Source: Nipponacmea schrenckii
Lineage: Eukaryota; Mollusca; Gastropoda; Lottiidae
DNA: 64,000 bases
NCBI GenBank assembly: GCA_030562195.1
Contig: JAUJPP010000007.1
Coordinates: 21,201,769-21,265,768 of the forward strand
Direction: 5' to 3'
Part shown: in pieces, positions 23,258 through 35,239 of the stretch
Layout: every line of letters starts with the position of its first letter
How positions within the stretch are numbered: position 1 is the first letter of the stretch
Notes under the pieces: generated by a model
What the model was told of the DNA's origin: nothing
Database searches by the model: none
What the model saw: only the letters and a program-made list of their open reading frames with translations
Program-made: the position numbers and the translations under genes

Positions 23258-26200
23258 CTAGGAACAATGAGAATAAAATGGTTTGTAGCAGGTTCTGTTA
23301 ACACGATCTGAAACTTTGATTGCTCTGTAAACTGCCATAAATAAATTAGGAAATTTAGCTGGGAAATATCTACATGGATCATCCATAACTTCTCTTGCTG
23401 CTGGTGACCTGGAAATATGACAGAAAAACACATTTCTTCTCCAGGGAAACTTGAAAGTATTAATATGTTAATTAATTTAGTTAATTACTGCTGAATTTTT
23501 TTGAGATCTATCTCTATTAATCAAGGTTTACTGCCAAAGAGTATATTGATGAAAGATTTTCTACAGACAGCACATTAGACATTATGGTTACAGATTTACC
23601 ACAGGCCCAACATGTACACTCTTATAATTAAAGATGTACAATGAGTCTCACATTTTGACTTTCTGATTTAAAACCATTACTGCAAAAATAACAATTTGAT
23701 TTTCTTGTTAAAGAAACACATCAGGCCTCACATTTAGACTGTATGATTTACCACAGACGTCATATTTAGACCTTCTGATTAAAGATTAAGTTCAGACCTA
23801 ACATTTTAATATTTATGAAGCTAGACCTACTGGACTTACTACAAACGTCACATTTAGACCGTATGATAAAAGATTACTTCTGGTTAAAGATTAAACAGAC
23901 ATCGCATTTGGATTTGTATGAGAACTGTCTTTTACAGATATCATTACTTACATTTTGTCAAAATGTAGACAACAGTTGTAAAGGAATAAAACTAATTCAG
24001 CAAGTGAATTTTTATACTGCCTGAACGATCTCATATCTTTTAATATAACTGGATCCAAGTCTTCCATCTGAAATATAATAAAGATAAGAAGAACAATACG
24101 CCCAATATACAATATATCTACACATAGGTAAAAAATACTAGGCCTGTGCTTAGGTGGTCTACAGTAAGAATTATTTAAAGAAAAACTGGACCCTAAAATC
24201 GTGTGTTGACTTACCCAGTCTTGACTAATGTTTTCTGAAGGAACAACATTTAGAAAATCAACCATTGTTGTTGAACCATTTCCTGTTACAGGTACACTGG
24301 TAAAAAAACAAAAAGGGATGCTTTAATAGGCTATATTAACTTAACAAGAATAAATCGTTCAATTAATAATACATTCTGTTTTGATCTGACAAAGAATTAA
24401 AGGAGTTTGCGCAAGCTCTGATCACTGTCACAGACATGTAAGTTTGAAGTGTCATTTTAAAGTTCATCATTTATAAGGTTCTTACCCGGTTTTCATTTCT
24501 TTTAAAACGTCCGATCCAGCTATCAAAACTAATCGAAATTTCATTTCATCTGACCAGAAAAATGGATGTCTGAAAGAGATATGTGATATTGAAACCTAAT
24601 GTGACAATTTAATGAAAATGATAGTAATAAGATTGAACAATACTATCTTTGTGATAGATACAAATACACAAGAATTGACACTCACCCCAAGCATTGTTCA
24701 AGAGTAGGTCTAGCTGAAATATCGGAAAACAGCATGGCTGAAATAAGATCATTTGCTTCTTCAGATATAAATGCCATATGACCCCAATTTTGACAAATGT
24801 TGACTTCTATCTCATAAAGATTTTCACCATAAGGATGTTTTCCACCAGTAAGAATATAATGTATTAACATTCCCGCAACCTGTTAATTTAATACCATTAT
24901 CAAAGAGTGAAGTAGGTATTCTAGGAGTAGGGGACAGACAGAAATCAGCTATAATGGATCTGTTCAAATGGCAATTTGTATTGGCAGAATGTCACTTTCC
25001 TGGAAAATTTGCTCCATATACACACTGCATGGCCATGGCCGTCATCATTAAGACATTAAGCATGTACCAGTTTTCATTGATTTTTTTTCTTTGACACTGT
25101 ATAACGTTCCAAGATTCTTTACATTTTAATTTGTTGCCGAATTGTAAGTAGGTCACTGAAGCATGACATGAAGTATTTGATAGTTTACCTGCACATCTGA
25201 ACTAGTAGTAGCCATGGTGTTTTCACTGTCACCTAAACATTCTGTGGCTCTCCATATCTCATGTTTCACTGAAATTAACATTCAGAAATTCGAAACGTGA
25301 AAAGAAATTTGTCAGATACACCAAATATTTGGAATAAACTTTAGAGGTATAAGTAGAAAATCACACCAAATGAAAGCTGTATTAATTTCCTCATTTATTG
25401 TGATTCGGAGGCACTGATTGAAACGTTAGCATTGGACAAGAAGAGAAATAAACATTTTCTTGCCATGGCACCAAGTTTTTTTTATCAATCGACCATAAGA
25501 AGTAAGCAGATATCGAGATCATTTACTTACAATTCTTTCTAGGCGCTGTTGACATTCTACACAATCTGTGTTTTTTATCAACACCATATCCACCAATTCT
25601 TAATTTACCATCAAAATCAACATAAATATTCTGTGGCTGAAATAATTTACAGGTTTGTTAAAACATGCCCCAATTTCTGCGCCTTGAGAAATTCTAACAG
25701 TGTTATGAAAACATGGTTGTGAGGTGGTTCAAAATTTCGAAACTCCATTCTAAAAACTGATGGATATTTTTGATAGTGTTTTCTCCCAGCAACTCCATTG
25801 CGACATCCACTATGACAACAGGATTTGCCACTCAGCAACAGTGCCGTTAATTAGTCTCTAACTAAACTAGATGGGTGGGAACCTTGTGACGTTAGTGGGA
25901 TTAGTTATTGCTATTTCACTTATTTATTTAACTGGTTGCTTAATTTCGTATATTTTTTCTAGGTGTAGGAGCTCGTGAACCTCAACTACTAAACCCTATG
26001 ATAGATGAGTCACTTGTACCTTATGTTTGACAATTAATGTACTGCACTGACCTTCAAGTTGCCATGTGGTAGCAAGAATTCTGTATGTAAATAATGTAGG
26101 CCTTTCAATAACTGCCACGACAATTTATTGGCTGAGAGAGCATCATGTTGAAAATTCAAACTAGTTATATGCATGTATTCTTCTAATGTGTAATCACACA

Positions 26201-29200
26201 ACTCACAAGCCATGTATTGTTTGTTACTAGTTTCTCCAATAGCCTACAATGGATCATATAAATATGCCTCTCTGTAAATGGAACCATTATGTTAGATAAA
26301 AAAAACAACAACATACATTTAAAGATTTACACTATAACAGTTCCTTGTGATAGTTGGTGATTGTTAACGGCTAGTATAGTTTTTACAATTTTCAACATTA
26401 CTAAACCGTGTAGCCTAAACGAAAACAGACTTACCAAATATTTTAAAAGAAAATTGTGTTTTATTTCGGTGGTTCGGAGTTTTTCAACGAGTTCAGAGTT
26501 GACTGAGTAGAGTTTTGGATCAACAACTTTTACAGCCACCTCTGTACCATCTAGTAAATGACCTAGTATAACTGAATTCCCACTGAAATAGTAAGATTTA
26601 TCAGAATGTGGTACCTTGAACTTAAAGACCTTCATATTAAGAAGTTCCATAATCTCGAATTTGCTCCCTTTTAACACTTGAACAATATGTCCGAGCCAAA
26701 TTGGAGGAATATACAATCTAAATGAGTGAGTAACCTTTCAAATAGTTTGAACTTTGATTAGACACTGATTCGGGTAGTAAGCTATGACCTACTTCTCATT
26801 AATGTTATACAGAGCTGACTGTAATGGTATGACAATTGAACCGATCTTTCTTTTCATTTTCTCTGGAAGTCTTCTGATTTCATCTAACTTCCCTTTCCAC
26901 TTTCTGCTCACATATCCTGCCATAGAACCACCAATATTTTGAAAGTGAGAAAAGGCTGGTATTGAAGTTATTTCATAATCTGGATTGTCAGGTTCCAGAG
27001 CCCATTCAGGAAGTGGTGATGTTTCTCTATCAGCTTCCCGATCTCTATCGGCTTCCTGGTGATTAGACATCAATCCATATAGAGACTTATAATAATCAGT
27101 ATTGTAATGATTTGGACTCTGTCTAAACAACGGATATTCGGATAACTTCTTGTCATTCTTCCTGATTTGATCCTTTGCCAGTTCTTCAAATAAAAAGGAA
27201 GTGGGCATACAGTCTTTGTTATCATGAAACGATGGAAAGCAATCTGCATTTTCCGATGATTGAGTAGAATAATCTGAGCTTGTTTCTGGGTCAACAGATC
27301 CATCGTCTCGGAGATGGGATGGATATAACACAGTATCAGATATAACTTGTCCTGGTAAATGTCCACGAAGAGTTTGTTGAATCCCTGAAGAAAGAATGGT
27401 GTCCTTCTTCCATATGTTCTCAAAATAGCCATCAAAATCATTAGAGTGATCAGGCCATAGCTGCTTAGGTTGGGGAAGAGTGTTTGCATAGTCTATTGAA
27501 TGAGACATCATTGGTAAATCATCCACAGTTGAAATATTATGCATCGGTGAATTAGAGCCTGTTTTATTCGTTTGGCCATAAAAATTCGTTTCTCCAACAA
27601 TGTTAGTAGGAAAAGGATCTGTGTTTTGCTGTATATGTAAATACTCATCTGGTTTTGATGAAACAAGTTGTTGGTTTGGTAAAATTGTAGCGCAACTTTC
27701 ATTCGATTGAGCATCACTTAAAATACGTTGTTGTTCCTCGATAAATGATGCCATGAACTGCATTTGATTAAGTGGAGAAAGTTTAAAATCATTTTGTTCA
27801 ATAGTAGGTTGATATGCATATGGAGGAAAGGTCAAGGTATTCATATTGTTCCACCAATTTCCTGTAGGCCGACTCTCGCTAAATCCAGGTGGAGGTCCAG
27901 GTGAAGTAACATGATTATCGGCTTTTCTGTCAACAAAAACTGGAGAGGTCATCGTTGGGGATACGGAATTTGTAGCTCTGAACGTAGAACAATTCGTATC
28001 AATGGTGCATGGTTTCCAAAAAGCATCAGTTCCATCGTTAAGCGATGGAAAGTCGTGCCCATATGGATTGTGGTCTGAAATTTGGACAGAATTTTCAGAT
28101 ACATTTTCTTCTTCCGAAAGTTTTTCTTCCTTTGTGCCTTCAATAAATGCAACAGGGGATTCTGTGCGGCTTTTGTTTGGACTTGATAAATCTGTTTGCC
28201 TTTCGATTGACTGAATATTACTTCGAGCAATATCAGCCCAGCTCATGTTACCATCCTTTACTTTGAAAATTTCTACTTTCTCATTCTTTGGCTTCTGGTT
28301 GGATGAATTACACATTTCTGGTTTTGCAGTTGGCGCTTGCTTTTGTGTAGGTAGTTTAGTAGCTGGCTTAAGTGTCGGTTTCTTAGTACCAACAGTAACC
28401 CATTCCTTTTCCGTTAATGCGTCTAAATCCACTATAAATCCAAATTCAATCGGTTCGTCTAAATCTGACTTCTCGTCAAAGTTGTCATATTTTAGTGCCA
28501 CTATTTCTTTGGGCATTTTGTTGTCTTCTTTTGACTGTGGTGTGACTTTTGAATGGTTATTTTCATTTTTTGCTGCAGTGTCTTTTACTCCCGCATCTTC
28601 CGATGTTTGTTTCTTGTTTTGTTTTTTCTTCTTGTTTCTCCTTCTATCTTTTTTCTTAATCTTCTTCAACTTTTCTCGTTCTTCCTCTTCCAGTAATTGG
28701 TTAATATTTTGTTGTCTTTGGTGATCAACAGTATCTTCATGCAACTTGATAAATACTTTCCATGCTATTTTCAATTTATAACGACAACCTTCATCAATAA
28801 ATGTTAATTTACTCATAAAATTCGAGACTTTTAATTTTTCTATATACTTTGAAATACTTTGACTATTTTGTTCAATCCATCTTTTACCGATTGTTGTATC
28901 TGATATTGGTACTAATGTCAAGATGCAGCTGGCAATTATTTCGGAATCTTTATTTAATCCATTTTCAAGGTTTTCATAGATTTTGAGGACGTAGAGTATA
29001 AACTCTGGACCTTTACAAACCATAAACTGATCTACAAACCGCCCATCAGTACCAGAAGAATATTTGAACATCAATAAGGTACAGATAAAACAACTCGTAG
29101 TAACTATTTGAGAACTGGTTACGTGTTTGGCAGCAATGTTTATAACATGGCCTATTAGTTTACAGCTGTACAGGGCTGGCCTAAACTCGTCAAATCTACA

Positions 29201-32200
29201 CATAGATAATAACACAGGATAGAGAGTTTCTTCATAAAAATCGACATGACTAGCATTATCTTCTGGTGGCTTTAGCAGTCTGGTAACTAAATTCTAGAAG
29301 GAGAATAGAAAAACAACCGATTTCAAATTTACGGTTTACATATTATTATTTACTGCCCATGGCAACATTAGCTTCCGCTCAATCCGAGATATCGTCGAGG
29401 TTAGTGAAACTGTCAAGTATTTGGTATTCGACATTGTTTTAATAATACAATAAATGGTACAATCATATTGCGTGATTGTGGTAAAAATCATTCCAATCCT
29501 GAATTTTTGAGACCACAAAAAATGCGGATATCCAATACGTCAGAGTAACGGATAGAATGATACATATTTGATGGGCTATATGCTTTCTACATGTATATAC
29601 AATTATAATATGGATTTTACCTTACCTGACTTAAAACTATTTTATCTAAACCAGTCAATTTTGTACTTATTAGCTGAGCAGCATCTCTCTTTTCATTTAA
29701 TATGGCTTTACACAAGGCTGTTTGACCCTCCTATAAAGAGTTAAACATACATTATAGTCCACAAAAGGGAAGTTAATGGGTAGAGCTATAGATGCAGCTT
29801 TTCAAGTAATTTTGAAACACGCTTAGCAGCATCTTTCAATAAATACTTAGTGTAATCGATAAACTGTCTTGTATCCAATTCTTAAGTTATGGCACCTAAT
29901 TAGTACAACTGATGAATATAATATGCTCATATTGACCAAGTTTAAGACTAAAATGATGCATTTTAAGACATAGTACGTGTATTCCCTAAACGATTTGCTA
30001 TACAAAGGCGGCCAAATTTATGATAATATAGGCTATCTATTCAAGCCAAGTATTGGCTTCTAAAAAATAAAAAAAAAAAAAAACAGCATCACAAGCATTT
30101 GAGGAAGAGAATCTCATATTCACCGAATCTTCTATGAGTAAATCTGTATAAGAATGATTTACTAAGTTTTCAATTGACTTCATATTACCCTGTTTTACGG
30201 CAGTCATTAGTGGTGTGCAACCAGCCTGAAATTTATCCAAAAAAAAAAAAAACATCTGATGATGACTCCAAGTTAAACAAAGCAATATATTGTTCTTATC
30301 TATGGACAACTATAGATACATTATCAAAATTCTCAGTATCTTGAAATTGCAGATCACATTTTTGATTTAACGAATCACACTCAAATGGCTTTCAAAAATA
30401 TTGGGTACCGGTATCGTACTTACCATATTTTGAAGATTAGTATCAGCACCATGTTTTAATAAAAATTCGATACCATTTTCCCATTTCCTTGAGGCGGCTA
30501 AATGAAGGGCTGTATTTCCTGCCTGAAGTTGATGGATAACACCGATGATTCTTGAAATTTTAGTTAACGAACAACAAAATGTTTCTAAAATTTGTTTTTT
30601 TGTATAATTCTACAAATAAGAGCCATATATAAATAATGAACGTTTTACCTCATTTTGGTGATTAATATTCAAATCCTTTCTGTAGGGCCACATTTTATTG
30701 ACCAAATCAGCCTCTCCTGTCCATACAGCCATCATAAAAGCATTATCTCCACTCTGAAACATAAAATTTCATTTCCACGAAAATCGCTCATGGGACGACT
30801 TACAACTTTGTCTATTGGGTGATTGGTACAGGCCATGGTTGTATCTGCAGATTTAGGGATGCAGGTAAAGACATAAGACATGGTATATCATGAGAATCAC
30901 AGATTCTTAGCGTTTGAGTTATGAAAAGACGTCGTTGACAGGATGTCAAGGGTTTTGGGTGTTTTTCCATGAAAGAAACTCAACTGAAAACTGGGAGGTA
31001 GGTACCCTTAAAATAAAGTATTTCGGTTATTCATTAGAAATATTCATGCCAATAGTTAACAGAAAAACCAAATCTCTCGGGATCGTTATCAAACAAACCG
31101 TGTTGGTATCTGTTAATCTTGCACCTTGTTTTAGCAGTAAATGGGCAATTTCTACATTCTTACTGTGAATAACTTGCATTAAAGCGGTTGTGTTTTTCTG
31201 AAAGGAGACATTTTAAAACAATATCAAATAATCGAAATACAGATTCAGTAGCGATGAAAAATTAGAAACATATAGGCCTAATATATGCTGTTTTCTCATA
31301 AATAATTAATTTATTGCATTGGATAATATTTGTCATTTCATCCTATCATAAAACTTCAGTGTAGTAAATTTGGTTTGCAGCATAACCATTTCAATAGCTT
31401 TTTATTCCTTGTAGAGGTAAACACTTTTGACTTCTACAATTATTTGGTACAGCACAGATTCTAGTGCTGAAAATTGGCTGAGACCCGAACGGATTTCGAA
31501 ACAGCGACCAGCGATCTCACTGTTCGGGTCTCAGCCAATTTTCAGCACTAGAATCTGTGCTATACCAAGAAAGTGTTATCCCAATAACGAAAATATTGTT
31601 GCAACACCACTATTTAAATGACATTAAATCATTTCTACAATTATTATAATCTGGAATGACTGCGAATGAATTATATCTTAAAGAGCTAAAATCTACCCAC
31701 ATCTGATTTTTCATTGACGTCGGCCTCAGCAGCCAGGAGCTTTACAACAGCTTCAATATTACCCACAGATGCTGCCATCGCTAAAGGTGTCATGCCAAGC
31801 TATAAAGGAAAATAGGCTACGGTCTTGATTTCAATATGGTTTAGTTAAGTTTGTAGCCCCTTGGTTTATGGAAATATCGTAGGCCTACTATCGATAAGGT
31901 GCTTGAAGGACAAGGTAGAGATCATATATTGGACTGGTGCTTTAACCTTTATTAAGCTATACCACCAGTGGGGGTAAAATATGACCCGCCCTATTCATTT
32001 GTCACAAATCAAAAAATATTTTATTTACGTTTTTGCCCAATATGTCAGATTATTCAATTCTATTTTTTTTTTCACATTCATGGGAGTAAAACACGCTCAG
32101 ACCGTCTGCATAATGTTATGTTTGCGTCTATGCGCATTCAAAGACATGCCTGATTTTAAATACACCTGCTCCACCGCTTTCAATATAAATGCACATTCAT

Positions 32201-32428
32201 GAAGAAAATGCCATATAAGATGAAACATACCAATTCCGGTCTGGGCCCAAGTTTTAAAATGTCTTTGGCGCTGGAGTCCTTGAAGAGCTTATCCAAGATT
32301 TTCAAACTGGCATCAAACATCGTCTGTTGTGGTTTTTGGATCTCCCTATCTTTGTTCACTTTGGATGAATTTTTTATCAATTTGTTGATCGATTTATCTT
32401 TTTTGTTTCTTTTGCAACTCGACGGCAT
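23258..32428 (-). CDS. Ankyrin - pseudokinase - KEN-domain protein, RNase L/IRE1-like (17 exons)
   Basis: Exons (high to low): 32428-32231, 31799-31701, 31197-31099, 30753-30649, 30522-30424, 30225-30124, 29730-29626, 29293-26811, 26717-26435, 26243-26052, 25636-25531, 25268-25189, 24879-24686, 24569-24486, 24296-24215, 24067-23952, 23408-23258. All GT-AG, phases close, 1525 aa. Exons 2-7 each encode about one ankyrin repeat (residues 67-269). Exon 8 alone encodes 827 aa: a helical first ~190, a Lys/Glu coil, then a disordered tail with MSWADIARSN and SPGPPPGF. Exons 9-14 form a kinase fold: VAVK (K1159) kept, HRD read as HGN (1251-1253), DFG position GGYG. Exons 14-17 match the KEN nuclease domain (FRQYKNSLAELV, FPNLFMAVY), but the family R-N-x3-H is YNCCLH (Y1467, N1468, H1472). 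Function unknown: likely a pseudokinase scaffold; RNase activity doubtful. The donor of exon 2 (GTGGGT) and of exon 8 (GTATAA) are the weakest calls. Confidence 0.82.
23545..23935. repeat. Degenerate ~50-60-bp repeats in the last intron of the ANK-KEN gene
   Basis: The phrases CACATTTAGAC, TATGAT(T/A)(T/A)A, AAAGATTA and ACAGACGTCA or ACAAACGTCA recur at irregular 50-60-bp spacing, giving about five diverged copies. No known family is recognised. Confidence 0.5.
31444..31568. mobile_element. MITE with ~48-bp near-perfect inverted repeats (ANK-KEN intron 2)
   Basis: The left arm starts TTGGTACAGCACAGATTC and runs through GCTGAGACCCGAAC; the right arm is its complement, ending CTGTGCTATACCAA. 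I see one mismatch (C/T) over about 47 bp. The ~28-bp centre contains CGGATTTCGAAACAGCGACC. The high arm identity suggests recent activity. No clear target duplication. Confidence 0.8.
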
Positions 32429-32714
32429 TCTGAATCTTTACCTGTTAACTACTTTAAAAACTGGTCACATGAGAAGACTAATAAAATCAAGCCATTAGCC
32501 GTATCTATGGACGTAATAGGAAAACGTCATACCGTTTTTATAAAAAAAAAAAACGTCATTTCAACAACCCCCTATTTACGTCGTAGGCCAGGTTGACAAG
32601 ACAGACCATCATTGAGACAGACAATGTAAATATTTTTGTTAGGAAACAATCGTTTCTGTGCAGAAGATCAGCAGTTTTATTTTTCAGAGGGACAAGGACA
32701 ATAACTTAACAAAG

Positions 32715-33226
32715 GATAGCTTGCCAGACAAGGCAATATACGCCCACTGGCAGCATTGAATTTGAATAATAAATTGGGCAATAACTCCAAAAACATGGTT
32801 TGGAAATATTTAGCAATGCCAGTGCTCGCACCAAGTTTCATCAAAATCCTTTGAAACCTGCAGCAAGGGCAATAACTCAAATCTGTTCATGGAAAATCGT
32901 CAAATTCAAACTTGACCACCGTCTTATCTATTCCAATACTCATACCAAGTTTCGTAAAAATTTATTGAAAATTGTAGCTTCTATTACACCCACAATAAAA
33001 ATTTTGACGCAATTTTACTAAGTCAAGGGCAATAACTCAAAAACAGTTCATCAAAAAAATTGTCAAATTCGAACTGGACTGAGGTATAATCAATTCCAAT
33101 GCTCACACCAAGTTTCATCAAAATCCTTTGAAAATGGTAGCTTCTATTGCAGTCACCATAAAATTTTGACACAATTTTAGTAAGTCAAGGGTAATTACTC
33201 AAAACCGTTTATTGAAAAATTTCGAA
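32715..33226 (-). mobile_element. HINE/pearl-like repeat, subfamily B, truncated
   Basis: Opens with the terminal GATAGCTTGCCAGACAAGG / TATACGCCCACTGGCAGCATT end and continues with about three subfamily-B units (CACACCAAGTTTCATCAAAA, TCAAGGGCAATAACTC), ending abruptly at ~33226 without the microsatellite end. It lies just upstream of the ANK-KEN start codon (32428), possibly in its 5' flank. Confidence 0.7.
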
Positions 33227-35239
33227 CTGATTCGGCACACAACTGTTCAAGCACTTCCAAATGCAACAAAATGTGGACTTCGACCGGATCTCATCAGTAT
33301 GCCTATTGTGTGTAATGAACTCATTGAGTAGCATTAACTATCTTAATCAAGCACTAAATATTCATCAAAATTTTACTTATACAAAATCAAATACACAAAT
33401 AAGATAAATAATAATTTGCAATAAATACAAGAAATATGTGAAATTGTAGAATAAAAAATTGAGGTACCAGATCTTTAATATTCCCTTCTCCATTGACTGA
33501 TGACAAATCAGTAATCCATGAAATGACATTCTGAATTTGTCTGTGTGATATCATGAAAAGCCTTACCCAACGCTCAAGTACCACACAAATTGTTTTAGAT
33601 TGTCGTGACTTTCTTGCTCTCAAGTGAACAACCTGATCCATTACATAGCATATAAATCAGAAGGCTGTTTACAAGACCAATCCTGATAAGGAAATTTCAA
33701 TTACAATGATTGCTCAGACAACTTCCTATAGGTGAAATTTATAGTAATGAGCATTGCATACGCCTTGACAGACAATTCAGGTTTTAAATCAGAAATGGAA
33801 TGATATAAATACATAACTGATTTCCTGATTTTGTTGTTGGAACTTTACCAATTGATCTAACTTTGGAGCTGTAGATACACAAAGAGACCATTTATAATTC
33901 ACACTATCATCAGAAATATCAATATATCAAACAATAGACTTTGACTTCCAGATTGGGGATATAAAAATAAATCAGATTTGAGTGCAAACAACAAACAAAG
34001 TTAGATATTAAAGATATAAAATAAATTAATAAATGTATTCCAACAACTAGCATGTCAGTCAGTAGACACACGAAATTATGTAGGTTTCTTACATGGAAAT
34101 AACACAAATGAAGGTAGTTTGACTCTTGACTTGAAATTCAATCTTTAAAAAAACCAAATACATCAAACATATCAACAAAGGCTTCAAAATGGCATAAGTT
34201 ATGATTTGAAGGCAGTGACAAAATATCAAAGCCTTTTTGAATATTAGATTTATTATAGTCAGAGTAGAAATTCAAAATAGTTTGAGCCACATTTGTTTTT
34301 GTATCTATATTTACACCTAGTTTATCGGAATTTAGTAATGAGACATTTATTTACAATTCAGACAATTAAACAAATTATATACAAGTTTAATATTATAGTC
34401 TAATTAACTATGTACCAAATAAGAATGAGTTTCAATTTCTAGATTGGCACTTATATTTATTAAAGATAACACTTCAATGAGAATCTACATATAATACCCT
34501 GTTAATGAGAAATAATCACCATTTGACTGGGGTCTTAAATATATGGCTCAAAATAAGTCTCTATTTTGACAAAACAAATAATCCTGGCCACAAATTTTTA
34601 CATATTTGGGGAAGTTTAAGAACAGACAAGAAGAAATATTGTCTATTTTTAACATCATTGTGTCTGTATAAAGAGATTTCTGTACAAACAGTAACAAAAA
34701 CCCGTCTAAGTGTTTGTAATTAAAACATTACCATTATTTGATTAGACTTTGAAAGAAATAGCTGCTTTGACTAGCAAATGTTAGTGAAATGTATGAAGCT
34801 AAGATTCTAATTATCATATATATTTCAAAAGGACTTCCTTCAATAGACCTCAAGACAAACTTATAAATGCAAGAAAAAGGTATACTAACATGGTTCTATT
34901 ACCTAATAATGTTGATTTAAACTTCTGCAAATAATACTATTGAAAAGATCATTCCTAGTTGCTTATTATGTTTACCAATTTGATTAATATTATCAAGAAA
35001 CCAGACAATTAAAACCTATTTAGATACTTTGAATATTCAAAAAAAAAAAAGTAAAAAATTAGAACATTAATATCAATGCTAATTGCAATTTTTCTCAATT
35101 TTATAAATACATTCAATGACTATAGCTAGTAATGTTATTTAATTTTCACCAAATTACAACATTAGGGACAAAAGCATGAATATTAAAGCCAAGAAAAAAT
35201 GAGCATGAACAACAATGGAATGAGATATACTGTAAATCA
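33227..35239. other. Intergenic / possible long 3' UTR of PLA2G15
   Basis: AT-rich. The longest frame (33387-33641, minus, 84 codons) matches nothing I recognise and has no splice context, so it is not called. Several minus-strand AATAAA hexamers (for example about 34260 and 34350) could end the PLA2G15 transcript. Confidence 0.35.

Noticed and set aside
28245..28724. 159-codon plus-strand frame rich in Phe, Leu and Ser
   Set aside because: Antisense shadow of the Lys/Glu-rich coil in exon 8 of the ANK-KEN gene.
33387..33641. 84-codon minus-strand frame (MDQVVHLRARKSRQSK...)
   Set aside because: No family match, no splice context and no partner exons; it lies where a long 3' UTR of PLA2G15 may be.
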